Positions 1 to 10,390 of a stretch of 64,000 bases of DNA are shown one piece after another (within the stretch, counting starts at the first letter, position 1; each line of letters starts with the position of its first letter). Position numbers and translations under genes: made by a program. Below the pieces are notes generated by a model that worked only from the letters and a program-made list of their open reading frames with translations, searched no databases and had not been told where the DNA came from. Source of the stretch: Streptomyces seoulensis (lineage in GTDB: Bacteria > Actinomycetota > Actinomycetes > Streptomycetales > Streptomycetaceae); NCBI GenBank assembly GCA_013364255.1, contig CP054936.1, positions 7,272,353 to 7,336,352 on the forward strand. Direction: 5' to 3'.

Positions 1-635
1 TGGCCCGCGCCGAGAAGGCCGGCATCCCCGTGATCACGGTGAACTCCGGCTCCGCCGAGTCCAAGGCGTTCGGCGCCCTCACCCACGTCGGCCAGGACGA
101 GACCGTCGCCGGCGAGGCCGTCGGCGAGGAGCTGACCAAGCGCGGCAAGAAGAAGGCGCTGTGCGTCCTGCACGAGCAGGGCAACGTCGGCCACGAGCAG
201 CGCTGCGCCGGCGTGGCCAAGACCTTCGACGGCAAGGTGGACAACCTGTACGTCAACGGCACCAACATGCCCGACGTCCAGTCCGCCATCGGCGCCAAGC
301 TCCAGGCCGACAAGTCCATCGACGCCGTCGTGACGCTCGGCGCCCCCTACGCCGACACCGCCGTGAAGGCGAAGACGGACGCGGGCAGCAAGGCGGAGAT
401 CGACACCTTCGACCTCAACGCCAAGGTGGCCGGCGAGCTGAAGGACGGCACCCTCGGCTTCGCCGTCGACCAGCAGCCCTACCTCCAGGGCTACGAGGCC
501 ATCGACCTGCTGTGGCTCTACAAGTACAACGGCGACGTCCTCGGCGGCGGCCGGCCGGTGCTCACCGGCCCGCAGATCGTCACCAAGGACCAGGCGGCCG
601 CCCTCCAGGAGTACGCGGAGCGGGGCACCCGATGA
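1..635 (+). CDS. Sugar ABC transporter substrate-binding protein (5' end missing)
   Basis: C-terminal about 210 residues of a periplasmic-binding-protein-like (ribose/xylose type, type 1 fold) solute-binding lipoprotein. The reading frame is open to the left edge, so the start, signal peptide and lipobox lie outside the window. The ITVNSG segment, the later TLGAPYADTAV stretch and the AVDQQPYLQGYEA segment near the end are typical of this family. Its stop overlaps the start of the permease (ATGA), so it is the first visible gene of a carbohydrate-import operon with the permease and ATPase that follow. The protein would sit outside the membrane and hand sugar to the permease. The sugar cannot be told from the sequence. 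Confidence 0.9.
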   Translation, partial: ARAEKAGIPVITVNSGSAESKAFGALTHVGQDETVAGEAVGEELTKRGKKKALCVLHEQGNVGHEQRCAGVAKTFDGKVDNLYVNGTNMPDVQSAIGAKLQADKSIDAVVTLGAPYADTAVKAKTDAGSKAEIDTFDLNAKVAGELKDGTLGFAVDQQPYLQGYEAIDLLWLYKYNGDVLGGGRPVLTGPQIVTKDQAAALQEYAERGTR

Positions 636-1677
636 GCACCACCACGAGCACCCCCAAGGCCGCGGCCGGGAAGCGGGCCCCGCACGGCTCGCCGCTGCAC
701 AAGCTGCTGGCCCGGCCCGAACTGGGCTCGGTCGTCGGCGCCGTCGCCGTCCTGGTCTTCTTCGCCTTCGCCGCCGACGGCTTCCTGCGCGCCTCCAGCC
801 TGAGCACCGTCCTGTACGCGTCCTCCACCATCGGCATCATGGCGGTCCCGGTCGCGCTGCTCATGATCGGCGGCGAGTTCGACCTGTCCGCCGGCGTCAT
901 GGTGACGTCCTCGGCGCTGGTCTCCTCGATGTTCAGCTACCAGATGACCGCCAACGTCTGGGTCGGCGTCGGCGTCTCCCTGCTGGTCACCCTGGCGATC
1001 GGCGCGTTCAACGGCTTCATGCTCACCCGCACCAAGCTGCCCAGCTTCATCATCACCCTGGGCACCTTCCTGATGCTGACCGGCATGAACCTCGGCTTCA
1101 CCAAGCTGATCGACGACACCGTCTCCACCAAGACGATCGGCGACATGGAGGGCTTCCCGGCCGCCCACGCCGTCTTCGCCTCCACCTTCAGCATCGGCGG
1201 CGTCGACTTCAAGGTCACCATCCTGTGGTGGCTCGGCCTGGTCGCCGTCGCCTCCTGGATCCTGCTGCGCACCCGCACCGGCAACTGGATCTTCGCCGTC
1301 GGCGGCAACCAGGAGGCGGCCCGCGCGGTCGGCGTACCGGTCACCCGGACCAAGATCGGCCTCTACATGGGCGTCGCCCTGGGCGCCTGGATCTCCGGCC
1401 AGCACCTGCTGTTCTCCTTCGACGCCGTGCAGTCGGGCGAGGGCGTCGGCAACGAGCTGATCTACATCATCGCGGCCGTCATCGGCGGCTGCCTGATCAC
1501 CGGCGGCTACGGCAGCGCCGTCGGCTCGGCCGTCGGCGCGCTCCTGTTCGGCATGGTCAGCAAGGGCATCGTCTTCGCCGAGTGGAACCCCGACTGGTTC
1601 AAGTTCTTCCTCGGAGCCATGCTGCTCCTCGCGACCCTGCTCAACGCCTGGGTCCGCAAGCGGGCGGAGGCCGCCAA

Positions 1678-1681
<4 letters not shown>
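632..1681 (+). CDS. Sugar ABC transporter permease (BPD_transp_2 family)
   Basis: Predicted 349-residue multi-spanning membrane protein of the ribose/xylose/inositol type (CUT2) permease family. The ATG overlaps the stop of the binding-protein gene (ATGA) and its own stop overlaps the ATPase start in the same way, showing translational coupling. Hydrophobic segments fill most of the protein, for example GSVVGAVAVLVFFAFA near residue 30 and the C-terminal FFLGAMLLLATLLNAW. The conserved GGEFDLSAG motif near residue 80 is a hallmark of this permease family. It forms the channel for the sugar delivered by the binding protein. Confidence 0.92.
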
Positions 1682-2469
<788 letters not shown>

Positions 2470-2483
2470 GGCACGCCGGGACC

Positions 2484-2502
2484 GCCGGGGCACGGCCCCG
2501 GC
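2484..2502 (+). terminator. Hairpin after the sugar transporter operon
   Basis: Perfect inverted repeat with GCCGGGGC at 2484-2491 and GCCCCGGC at 2495-2502 around a 3-base ACG loop, starting 15 bases after the ATPase stop. There is no T-run, which is common for actinobacterial terminators. It may separate the transporter operon from the ROK gene. GC-rich DNA forms such hairpins by chance, so this is only a candidate. Confidence 0.4.
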
Positions 2503-2647
2503 GCCGGCGGCGCCCGGCGGCGTTCCCGGGCGCCCGGAACCGGTGCGCGACGCCTGAAGACGCCATGCGGCGCACCGGAAACGATCACGCGTCCCTTTCC
2601 CGTCCCCTACAACACCCCTACCGCCGGTGAGGCAGAATCGACCCACG

Positions 2648-3796
2648 ATGAGCACCTACCGCGACCTCACCGCCCCCATCGGCTCCCGCAGAGCCACGGT
2701 CCTGCGCACCGTGGGCACCCGGGAGCGCCGTTCCCACCTCACGGCGCCCCGCGTGCCCACGGTCGGCATCGACATCGGCGGCACCAAGGTGATGGCGGGC
2801 GTCGTCGACGCCGACGGCAACATCCTGGAGCGACTGCGCACCGAGACCCCGGACAAGTCCAAGAGCCCCAAGGTCGTCGAGGACACCATCGTCGAACTCG
2901 TCCTGGACCTGTCCGACCGGCACGACGTGCACGCGGTCGGCATCGGCGCGGCCGGCTGGGTCGACGCCGACCGCAACCGCGTCCTGTTCGCGCCCCACCT
3001 GTCCTGGCGCAACGAACCGCTGCGCGACCGCCTCTCCGAGCGGCTCTCGGTGCCGGTCCTGGTCGACAACGACGCCAACTCCGCCGCCTGGGCCGAGTGG
3101 CGCTTCGGCGCCGGCCGCGGCGAGGACCACCTGGTCATGATCACCCTGGGCACCGGCATCGGCGGCGCGATCCTGGAGGACGGCCAGGTCAAGCGCGGCA
3201 AGTTCGGCGTCGCCGGCGAGTTCGGCCACATGCAGGTGGTGCCCGGCGGCCACCGCTGCCCGTGCGGCAACCGCGGCTGCTGGGAGCAGTACAGCTCCGG
3301 CAACGCGCTGGTCCGCGAGGCCCGCGAGCTGGCCGCGGCCGACTCGCCGGTCGCCTACGGCATCATCGAGCACGTCAAGGGCAGCGTCGCCGACATCACC
3401 GGCCCGATGATCACCGAGCTGGCCCGCGAGGGCGACGCCATGTGCGTCGAACTGCTCCAGGACATCGGACAGTGGCTCGGCGTCGGCATCGCCAACCTCG
3501 CCGCCGCCCTCGACCCGTCCTGCTTCGTCATCGGCGGCGGCGTCTCGGCCGCCGACGACCTCCTGATCGGCCCCGCGCGCGACGCCTTCCGGCGCCACCT
3601 CACCGGCCGCGGCTACCGCCCCGAGGCCCGCATCGTCCGCGCCCAGCTCGGCCCCGAGGCCGGCATGGTCGGCGCCGCCGACCTGGCCCGGCTGGTCGCC
3701 CGCCGTTTCCGGCGCGCCAAGCGCCGCCGGGTGGAGCGCCAGGAGCGCTACGAGCGGTACTCGCAGGCGCGGCGCGCCGCCCAGGAGTCGCTGTGA
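2648..3796 (+). CDS. ROK-family sugar kinase (glucokinase-like)
   Basis: 382 residues from the ATG at 2648. The family's ATP motif DIGGTK is near residue 42, the catalytic region VDNDANSAAW near residue 140, and the ROK zinc motif CPCGNRGC near residue 205. The first 38 residues are a basic extension without a recognisable helix-turn-helix, so I read it as a kinase, not a ROK repressor. It probably phosphorylates the sugar imported by the transporter upstream. The gene is about 180 bases downstream of that operon and overlaps the next membrane-protein gene (GTGA). An upstream in-frame GTG at 2627 has no better ribosome site. Confidence 0.88.
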   Translation: MSTYRDLTAPIGSRRATVLRTVGTRERRSHLTAPRVPTVGIDIGGTKVMAGVVDADGNILERLRTETPDKSKSPKVVEDTIVELVLDLSDRHDVHAVGIGAAGWVDADRNRVLFAPHLSWRNEPLRDRLSERLSVPVLVDNDANSAAWAEWRFGAGRGEDHLVMITLGTGIGGAILEDGQVKRGKFGVAGEFGHMQVVPGGHRCPCGNRGCWEQYSSGNALVREARELAAADSPVAYGIIEHVKGSVADITGPMITELAREGDAMCVELLQDIGQWLGVGIANLAAALDPSCFVIGGGVSAADDLLIGPARDAFRRHLTGRGYRPEARIVRAQLGPEAGMVGAADLARLVARRFRRAKRRRVERQERYERYSQARRAAQESL

Positions 3797-4380
3797 CGAT
3801 GTCGCTGCCGCGGCAGGCGGCGCCCCCGCACCCGTCGCCCGCGCCCCGCCGCGTGGAGACCCGCAGGCAGCGCAACCGGCGCCGGACCATCACCCTGATC
3901 ATCATCGGACTGCTGATCGGCGTGCCCGCCGGCTATCTGCTGTGGTGCGCCCACCAGAGCCGCAGCAGCGGCCGGGACAAGGCCGCCAAGTGGGCGGCGA
4001 CCGGCCTCACCCCCACCTACCCGGCCAAGGTGCAGCGCCGCCTCTACGAGGTGCCGGTGCCGCACCCCGCCGACCGGCTCGCCTCCTACGAGACGAACAA
4101 CTGGCGCACCAGCCGTCTCTACGTCCAGTTCCGCACCACGCAGGCCGGTCTCGACACCTTCCTGGACGCCATGGGCGTCAAGCGCGGCGACCTCAAGAAG
4201 GGCGCCGTCACCATCGGCGAGCGCGACCGCCAGGTCAGCGGCTGGAACTTCCGGGGCGCCGGCCCCTGGTGGGGCCTCAGCCACAGCCAGAAGAACCCCG
4301 CCCCCAGCCAGGACGTGGTGGTCAACCTCTCCAACCCGGTCCTGCCGATGGTCTACGTCGTCTCCCGCACGGTTCCCTAG
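3793..4380 (+). CDS. Hypothetical single-pass membrane protein
   Basis: 195 residues if it starts at the GTG overlapping the ROK stop (GTGA); an ATG two codons later at 3799 is equally possible. A proline/arginine-rich cytoplasmic N-terminus is followed by one transmembrane helix (about residues 32-51) and an extracytoplasmic domain of about 140 residues. That domain has an NNWRTSRLYVQF segment, the repeated positions of tryptophan seen in GWNFRGAGPWWG, and a hydrophobic end. I recognise no enzyme motif. Coupling to the ROK gene suggests co-expression. Function unknown. Confidence 0.8.
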   Translation: MTMSLPRQAAPPHPSPAPRRVETRRQRNRRRTITLIIIGLLIGVPAGYLLWCAHQSRSSGRDKAAKWAATGLTPTYPAKVQRRLYEVPVPHPADRLASYETNNWRTSRLYVQFRTTQAGLDTFLDAMGVKRGDLKKGAVTIGERDRQVSGWNFRGAGPWWGLSHSQKNPAPSQDVVVNLSNPVLPMVYVVSRTVP

Positions 4381-4457
4381 CCGGTCAGCCGGTCAGCCGG
4401 TCAGCCGGTCAGCCGGTCAGCCGGTCAGCCGGTCAGCCGGTCAGCCGGTCAGCCGGT
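4381..4457. repeat. 8-bp tandem array (CCGGTCAG), nine perfect copies plus a partial one
   Basis: Nine head-to-tail copies of CCGGTCAG run from 4381 to 4452, followed by CCGGT. The array begins directly after the stop codon of the membrane-protein gene. The unit contains the dyad CCGG and no open frame is needed through it. The rest of the gap to the helicase start (4458-4614) shows nothing I can name except the AGGAGG ribosome site near 4600. Confidence 0.95.
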
Positions 4458-4614
4458 TCAGCCCGCAGACCCAGCCGGCCCGCCGGCCCGCGTCGCACCG
4501 GCCGTACGCCCGGCCGCGGGCCGCCGCCGGAGCCGATTGTCAGACCCCGCCCGTAGAGTCGAAGACGGACTGACTCGACCGGCGAGCGGGCGACGGCAGG
4601 AGGTGACAGGACGG

Positions 4615-7600
4615 ATGAGCGAGACGGCGGTGGCGGAGACGGCGGCGGCGGTGCCCGCGGGCGCGGCGACGGCCGCCGGCGCGGGCGCGGCGGCAACCGG
4701 CGCGGGGGTGAGCGGCGTGGCGGACGAGGTGTCCGTGCGGCTCGCCGCCGTCTTCCTGCCCGCGCCGCTGCCGCGCGACAGCCGCGTCGCCTTCTGGGAC
4801 CCGGACGACCGGCCGCACCCGGCGCGGGACGACGCCCCGGCCGCGACCGACGCCCCGGCCGCGACCAACGCTCCCGAGGACGACGCGGACGGCGACCGGC
4901 CGGTGCGCACCCGGCTCACCGTCGTGCGCCGGCACGGCACGGGAGCACGCCGCAGGACCGCCCCGGCCCTCACCCTGCCGGTCGGCGAGGCCCTGCCCCA
5001 CCTCGTGCGCGCCCGCCGCGACCCGGCCGCCCATCCCGCCACCGCCTGCTGGGGCGCCGCCGCCCTGCACGCGCTGCGCCTGACCGCCCGCGGCCGGCTG
5101 CTCCCCGGCCTGACCGCCACCGGGCACGACGCCTGGCGGGCCGGCCCCCTCGACCCGGACGACATCGCCCACCTGCGCGCCATCGCCGCCGCGATGCCCT
5201 ACGAGGGCCACGCCGTCCCGCTGTCCGGACCGGGCCCCCTCAGGCTGCCCGAACCCGAGGCGCTGCTGCGCGCCTTCCTCGACGCCGTCGCCGACACCCT
5301 GCCCCGCACCCCGGCCGCGCCCCACACCGCCGGGAGACCCTTCGCGGACCGCCGCCCCCAGCACCTGCCGCACGCCCACGACTGGGCGGCCGAGGTCGCC
5401 GCCGGCATGGACGCGGGCGTACGGATCTCGCTGCGCCTCGACCTGTCGGCGTACGAGCTGTTCGACGCCGAGGACGCCGAGGACGCCGAGCACGGGTCGG
5501 ACGGGGCGGGCGGCACCCGGCGCCGGGCGGGCGCGGCCGTCGTCCAGGTGCACAGCCTCGCCGACCCCACCCTCGTCGCCGACGCGGCCGCCCTGTGGGC
5601 GGGCGAGGCCGACACCGCGTTCGGCCCCCGCGCGCGCGTGGACGCCGCCCTGGCCGTTCGCCGCGCGGCCCGCGTGTGGCCGCCGCTCGACCGGCTCACC
5701 GAACAGGAGACGCCCGACGTCCTCGCCCTGTCCGAGGACGAGGTCAGCGAACTGCTCGGAGTGGCCGCGACCCGTCTCGCGGCGGCGGGCGTCGCCGTGC
5801 ACTGGCCCCGCGACCTGGCCCACGACCTGACCGCCACCGCGGTCGTACGGCCCGCGCCGGGCTCCGCGACCGACGGCACCGGCTTCTTCGAGAGCGAGGA
5901 CCTGCTCCAGTTCCGCTGGCAGCTCGCGCTCGGCGGCGATCCGCTCAGCGACGCCGAGATGGACGCCCTCGCCGAGGCCCACCGCCCGGTCGTACGGCTG
6001 CGGGACAGCTGGGTGCTGGTCGATCCCGCCCTCGTCCGCAAGGCCCGCAGACGCGACCTGGGACTGCTCGACCCCGTCGACGCGCTCTCCGTCGTCCTCA
6101 GCGGCACCGCGGAGGTCGACGGCGAGACCGTCGAGGCGGTGCCGGCCGGGGCGCTGGCCGCGCTCCGGGACCGGATCACGGCCGGGGTGCGGCCCGCCCA
6201 GCCGCCGCCGGGCCTGGCCGCCACCCTGCGCGACTACCAGCTGCGCGGCCTGGGCTGGCTCGACCTCATGACCTCCCTCGGCCTCGGCGGCTGCCTCGCG
6301 GACGACATGGGCCTCGGCAAGACCGTCACCCTCATCGCCCTGCACCTGAAGCGGGCGCACGACGACCCCACCCTGGTCGTCTGCCCCGCCTCCCTGCTGG
6401 GCAACTGGCAGCGCGAGATCACCCGGTTCGCGCCCGGCGTCCCCGTCCGCCGCTTCCACGGCCCCGACCGCACCCTCGACGGCCTGACCGGCGGCTTCGT
6501 CCTCACCACCTACGGCACCATGCGCTCGGCCGCGCAGAGCCTGGCCGAACGGCGCTGGGGGATGGTCGTCGCCGACGAGGCGCAGCACGTGAAGAACCCG
6601 TACTCGGCGACCGCGAAGGCGCTGCGCACGATCCCGTCCCCCGCGCGCGTGGCCCTCACCGGCACGCCCGTGGAGAACAACCTCTCCGAGCTGTGGGCGC
6701 TCCTCGACTGGACCACCCCCGGACTCCTCGGCCCCCTCAAGTCCTTCCGCGCCCGGCACGCGCGCGCCGTGGAGAACGGCGAGGACCGTGACGCCGTGGA
6801 GCGGCTGGCCCGCCTGGTGCGCCCGTTCCTGCTGCGCCGCCGCAAGTCCGACCCCGGCATCGTCCCCGAGCTGCCGCCCAAGACCGAGACCGACCACCCG
6901 GTCCCGCTCACCCGCGAACAGGCCGCGCTGTACGAGGCGGTGGTGCGCGAGTCGATGCACGCCATCGAGAACGCCGGAGGGATGGCCCGGCGCGGCCTCG
7001 TCCTCAAGCTGCTGACCTCGCTCAAGCAGATCTGCGACCACCCGGCGCTCTATCTGAAGGACGGCCGGGCGGGCGGCGGCGACCAGGCGCGCCGCTCGGG
7101 CAAACTCGCCCTGCTGGACGAACTCCTCGACACCCTGCTCGCCGAGGACGGCTCCGCCCTGGTCTTCACCCAGTACGTCGGCATGGCCCGCCTGATCACC
7201 GCGCACCTCGCCGACCGCGCGGTCCCGGTCGACCTCCTGCACGGCGGGACGCCGGTCCCCGAGCGCGAGCGCATGGTGGACCGTTTCCAGGCCGGGGAGA
7301 CACTCGTCCTGGTGCTGTCCCTGAAGGCGGCGGGCACCGGCCTCAACCTCACCCGCGCGGGCCACGTCGTCCACTTCGACCGCTGGTGGAACCCGGCGGT
7401 CGAGGAGCAGGCCACCGACCGCGCCTACCGCATCGGACAGACCCAGCCCGTGCAGGTGCACCGCCTCATCACCGAGGGCACCGTGGAGGACCGCATCGCC
7501 GAGATGCTCGCCGCGAAGCGGGCCCTGGCCGACGCGATCCTCGGCGGCGGCGAGTCGGCCCTCACCGAACTGACCGACCGCGAGCTGTCCGACCTGGTCT

Positions 7601-7620
7601 CGCTGCGGAGGGGAGCCTGA
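4615..7620 (+). CDS. SNF2-family DEAD/DEAH helicase
   Basis: 1001 residues from the ATG at 4615, preceded by a strong AGGAGG site. The N-terminal 530 residues are an alanine-rich region plus the SNF2-associated domain found in bacterial HepA/RapA-like proteins. The ATPase core follows: motif I DDMGLGKT near residue 563, motif II DEAQ near residue 655, motif III ALTGTPVENN, then the C-terminal helicase lobe with LVFTQY and the QATDRAYRIGQ motif VI. Expected role is ATP-driven remodelling of nucleoprotein or transcription complexes. Its stop overlaps the start of the SWIM-protein gene (TGATG), a frequent actinobacterial pairing that suggests the two act together. It is probably ordinary chromosome and not part of the ansamycin cluster. 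Confidence 0.93.
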   Translation: MSETAVAETAAAVPAGAATAAGAGAAATGAGVSGVADEVSVRLAAVFLPAPLPRDSRVAFWDPDDRPHPARDDAPAATDAPAATNAPEDDADGDRPVRTRLTVVRRHGTGARRRTAPALTLPVGEALPHLVRARRDPAAHPATACWGAAALHALRLTARGRLLPGLTATGHDAWRAGPLDPDDIAHLRAIAAAMPYEGHAVPLSGPGPLRLPEPEALLRAFLDAVADTLPRTPAAPHTAGRPFADRRPQHLPHAHDWAAEVAAGMDAGVRISLRLDLSAYELFDAEDAEDAEHGSDGAGGTRRRAGAAVVQVHSLADPTLVADAAALWAGEADTAFGPRARVDAALAVRRAARVWPPLDRLTEQETPDVLALSEDEVSELLGVAATRLAAAGVAVHWPRDLAHDLTATAVVRPAPGSATDGTGFFESEDLLQFRWQLALGGDPLSDAEMDALAEAHRPVVRLRDSWVLVDPALVRKARRRDLGLLDPVDALSVVLSGTAEVDGETVEAVPAGALAALRDRITAGVRPAQPPPGLAATLRDYQLRGLGWLDLMTSLGLGGCLADDMGLGKTVTLIALHLKRAHDDPTLVVCPASLLGNWQREITRFAPGVPVRRFHGPDRTLDGLTGGFVLTTYGTMRSAAQSLAERRWGMVVADEAQHVKNPYSATAKALRTIPSPARVALTGTPVENNLSELWALLDWTTPGLLGPLKSFRARHARAVENGEDRDAVERLARLVRPFLLRRRKSDPGIVPELPPKTETDHPVPLTREQAALYEAVVRESMHAIENAGGMARRGLVLKLLTSLKQICDHPALYLKDGRAGGGDQARRSGKLALLDELLDTLLAEDGSALVFTQYVGMARLITAHLADRAVPVDLLHGGTPVPERERMVDRFQAGETLVLVLSLKAAGTGLNLTRAGHVVHFDRWWNPAVEEQATDRAYRIGQTQPVQVHRLITEGTVEDRIAEMLAAKRALADAILGGGESALTELTDRELSDLVSLRRGA

Positions 7621-10385
7621 TGGGGACGCCGGAGCGGCACGAGCCGGAGACCCACGGTGAGCCGCTGCCCGACGGGGCCGTCGCGTACGGCTCCGGACCG
7701 CGGCGAGGGGACGCCCAGGGACCGCTGACGTCGAGTGCCGGTGACGCGCCGGAGCCGGCTGCCGGTGACAGGCCGGAGCCGGTGCGGGACGCGGAGGACG
7801 CGAGGGACGCGGCGGCGCGGGTGCCCGCCGACGGGTCGGCCGCCCCGGCGACGCGGCCCGGCGACGCCGCGCGTGCGGCGCTGCGGGTCGCGCGCGGGCA
7901 GCAGCCGCCGGGCGGTGCGACGGGGGAGCACGGCCCGGGGCGGGGCGCCGCCGCAGGCCGAGAGTCCCGCCCCGGCGACGCCGCCCGCGAGGCCCTGCGC
8001 AAGGCGATCTCCGCCCGCCGTGGCGACGGTGCGGGCAGTGACGACGCGGCTGCCACAGCGGCGGAGCCGGACGTGGTGGTCTCCGCCCGTCGTGCTGAAG
8101 GTGCGAGCAGCGACGACGCCGCCGCGACCACGGCGGTGCCGGGCGTGGTGGTCTCCGGCCGCCGTGGCGACGGTGCGGGCTGTGGCGACGCCGCTGCGAC
8201 CGCTGCGGCGTCGGACGTGGTGGTCTCCGCCCGTCGCGGTGAAGGTGCGGGCAATGAGGGTGAAGCCGCGACCACTGCGGTGCCGGACGAGCCGGACCGG
8301 CCGACCGAGTCGGCGGTGCCGGACCCCGCCGAACCGGCGGCCGCCCCCCGGACACCCGGCCGGGGCGCCCGCCCCGCCGACGTGGCCCGCGAGGCCCTGC
8401 GCGCGGCCCGCGCCCGCAGCGGGGCGCGGACCGAGGAGCGTCCCCCAACGGTGGCTGACGGGGGCGCCGCCCGCTCCCGCCGCACCGCACCTCGCGTGGG
8501 CCGCCCCCGAAATGCCGCGCCGGAGACCGCCGTCGGCCGCCGCCCGGGCACCGTCGGCGAAGTCCTCGCGGGCGCACTCCGCGAACCGCCCACGTCGAGC
8601 GGGACACCCACGTCGAGCGGGACGGTCGCGCGGGGAAGGGGCAACGGACCGGAGTACGAGGCGAGTTCGTCCCCCGAGGCACACACGTACCCCGGAGACG
8701 ACGGCACGCCGTCCACCGCCCGCAGGCACCCCGCTGACCCGCCCCCCGGTGACGCTCCCCGCTCCGCCACGCCGGCCGACGCATCCAGCACGGCCGACAC
8801 CGTCGGCGCGGCCCCCGCGCCCGCCGCCGCCCCCGTAGCGGGCACCCCCACCGCCACCGACGCGCACCCTGCCCTCGACGCACCTCCCGCCGCCGCGCTT
8901 CCCGCCGCCGAAGCGCATTCCGCCGCCGACGCGCACCCCGTCACCGAGGCGCATCCCGCCGCTCAGGCGGGCCCCGTCACCGACGCGCGCCCTACTCTCC
9001 AAGCGGACCATGTCACCGACGCGCATCCCGCCCCCGACGCGCACCCTGTCCCCGACGCGCACCCTGTCCCCGACGCGCACCCCACCCCCCAGCCCTCCCA
9101 ATCACCCCAGGTCCCCAGGACCATGGCCGCGCCCCGCCGGGACGGCGCACTGCGGCGTACCTTTCCGGCGTTCGCCGCCCGGTCCACCGGCGGTTCCGGT
9201 TTCGCGGAGACCTGGTGGGGCGGCGCGTGGCTCACCGCGCTGGAGGAAGGCGCGCTGGACGCGGCGCGGCTGGCCCGCGGGCGGCGTTACGCGGAGCGGG
9301 GCCATGTGGACGCCATCACCGTGACGCCCGGCCTGGTCCTGGCGTACGTCCAGGGCAGCCGCCCGCGCCCGTACCGGGTCCAGGTGCGGGTGCGGACGCT
9401 GGACGACGCGGACTGGACCCGCTTCCTGGACGCGGCCGCCGACCGCCCCGGGCACATCGCCGCGCTCCTCGACAAGGAGATGCCCCAGACGCTCGCCGAC
9501 TGCGGCGTCCCGCTGCTGCCCGGCCCCGGCGACCTGGAGCCGCACTGCAGCTGCCCCGACCGGGGGCACCCCTGCAAGCACGCGGCGGCCCTCTGCTACC
9601 AGACCGCGCGTCTGCTGGACGCCGACCCGTTCGTCCTGCTGCTGCTCCGCGGCCGGGGCGAGCGGGAACTGCTGGACGCCCTGTCCCGGCTGAGCGCCGC
9701 CCGCGCGGCCCGCGCGGCGCGGGACCGGCGGCCGGAGGCCCTGCCGGGGGTACGGGCCGGCGAGGCCCTGACGCCCCGCGCCCTGCCGCCGCTGCCCGCG
9801 CCCCTGCCGCCCCCGCCGCACCCCGAGCAGCCGCCGGTGTACCCGGCGGCGCCGGGCGGCCCGGACCCGTTCGCGCTCGACCAGCTGGCGACCGACGCGG
9901 CCGCCCGCGCCCACGCACTGCTCACCACCGGCCGCGACCCGGTGGGCGGGCTGACGCTGTGGCAGGACGCGGTGCGCCTCGCCGCCGCCCGCCCCGGCTC
10001 CGGGCTGACCGCCGCGACCCGTGCCCTGTACGCCTCGCTCGCCGCGGCCACCGGACGTACGGCGAACGAACTGGCGCGCGCCGTGGCCGCGTGGCGGCAG
10101 GGCGGGCCGGCGGGACTGGCCGTCCTGGAGGAGCCGTGGGACCCGCCGGCCGGCCGGTTCGACCGGGCCCGTCCGCTGCTCCTCGCCGCCGACCTGCCCG
10201 CGTTCCGGCCGCACCGCAACCGGCTCACCCACCCCGGCGGCCGCCTCCAGCTGCGGCTGGGCCGGGACGGCCTGTGGTACGCCTACGAGTCCGAGCCCGG
10301 CCGCGAGGACTGGTGGCCGCGCGGCGCCCCCGACCTGGACCCGGTCGGCGCCCTGACCGCCCTGACCGCGACCGCGGCCCTCTGA
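7620..10385 (+). CDS. SWIM zinc-finger protein with a long repeat-rich N-terminus
   Basis: 921 residues from the ATG overlapping the helicase stop. The C-terminal half (about residue 510 on) has a WWGGAWLTALE start and a SWIM motif CSCPDRGHPCKH near residue 642 (CxC...CxH zinc ligands), matching small actinobacterial SWIM proteins encoded next to SNF2 helicases. The N-terminal 500 residues are low complexity: four 24-residue repeats around DVVVSARR, several GDAAREALR-type segments, and a DAHPVP run. The family usually lacks such a long extension, so an internal start is possible, but the frame has consistent GC3 throughout. It probably binds DNA or protein partners of the helicase. Confidence 0.85.
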   Translation: MGTPERHEPETHGEPLPDGAVAYGSGPRRGDAQGPLTSSAGDAPEPAAGDRPEPVRDAEDARDAAARVPADGSAAPATRPGDAARAALRVARGQQPPGGATGEHGPGRGAAAGRESRPGDAAREALRKAISARRGDGAGSDDAAATAAEPDVVVSARRAEGASSDDAAATTAVPGVVVSGRRGDGAGCGDAAATAAASDVVVSARRGEGAGNEGEAATTAVPDEPDRPTESAVPDPAEPAAAPRTPGRGARPADVAREALRAARARSGARTEERPPTVADGGAARSRRTAPRVGRPRNAAPETAVGRRPGTVGEVLAGALREPPTSSGTPTSSGTVARGRGNGPEYEASSSPEAHTYPGDDGTPSTARRHPADPPPGDAPRSATPADASSTADTVGAAPAPAAAPVAGTPTATDAHPALDAPPAAALPAAEAHSAADAHPVTEAHPAAQAGPVTDARPTLQADHVTDAHPAPDAHPVPDAHPVPDAHPTPQPSQSPQVPRTMAAPRRDGALRRTFPAFAARSTGGSGFAETWWGGAWLTALEEGALDAARLARGRRYAERGHVDAITVTPGLVLAYVQGSRPRPYRVQVRVRTLDDADWTRFLDAAADRPGHIAALLDKEMPQTLADCGVPLLPGPGDLEPHCSCPDRGHPCKHAAALCYQTARLLDADPFVLLLLRGRGERELLDALSRLSAARAARAARDRRPEALPGVRAGEALTPRALPPLPAPLPPPPHPEQPPVYPAAPGGPDPFALDQLATDAAARAHALLTTGRDPVGGLTLWQDAVRLAAARPGSGLTAATRALYASLAAATGRTANELARAVAAWRQGGPAGLAVLEEPWDPPAGRFDRARPLLLAADLPAFRPHRNRLTHPGGRLQLRLGRDGLWYAYESEPGREDWWPRGAPDLDPVGALTALTATAAL
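8010..8297 (+). repeat. 72-bp coding tandem repeat, about four copies
   Basis: Inside the SWIM-protein gene the sequence around TGGCGACGGTGCGGGC recurs every 72 bases (for example at 8021 and 8165), giving four diverged 24-residue repeats with DVVVSARR and GDGAG segments. The period is a multiple of three, so copy-number change keeps the frame. Confidence 0.8.
9020..9090 (+). repeat. 18-bp coding tandem repeat (DAHPVP)
   Basis: About three copies of an 18-base unit encoding D-A-H-P-V-P follow each other near the end of the low-complexity part of the SWIM-protein gene. Diverged DAHP-like units continue upstream from about 8860. Confidence 0.75.
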
Positions 10386-10390
10386 CCGGG

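Noticed and set aside
161..628. Upstream extension of the permease frame
   Set aside because: Arginine-rich shadow of the binding-protein gene; the real start is the ATG at 632 overlapping its stop.
4381..4457. CRISPR array
   Set aside because: Units are 8 bases, head to tail without spacers.
4540..8883. 1447-residue minus-strand frame across the helicase and SWIM genes
   Set aside because: Shadow frame caused by high GC3; arginine/glycine-rich without motifs, whereas the plus strand encodes clear SNF2 and SWIM domains.
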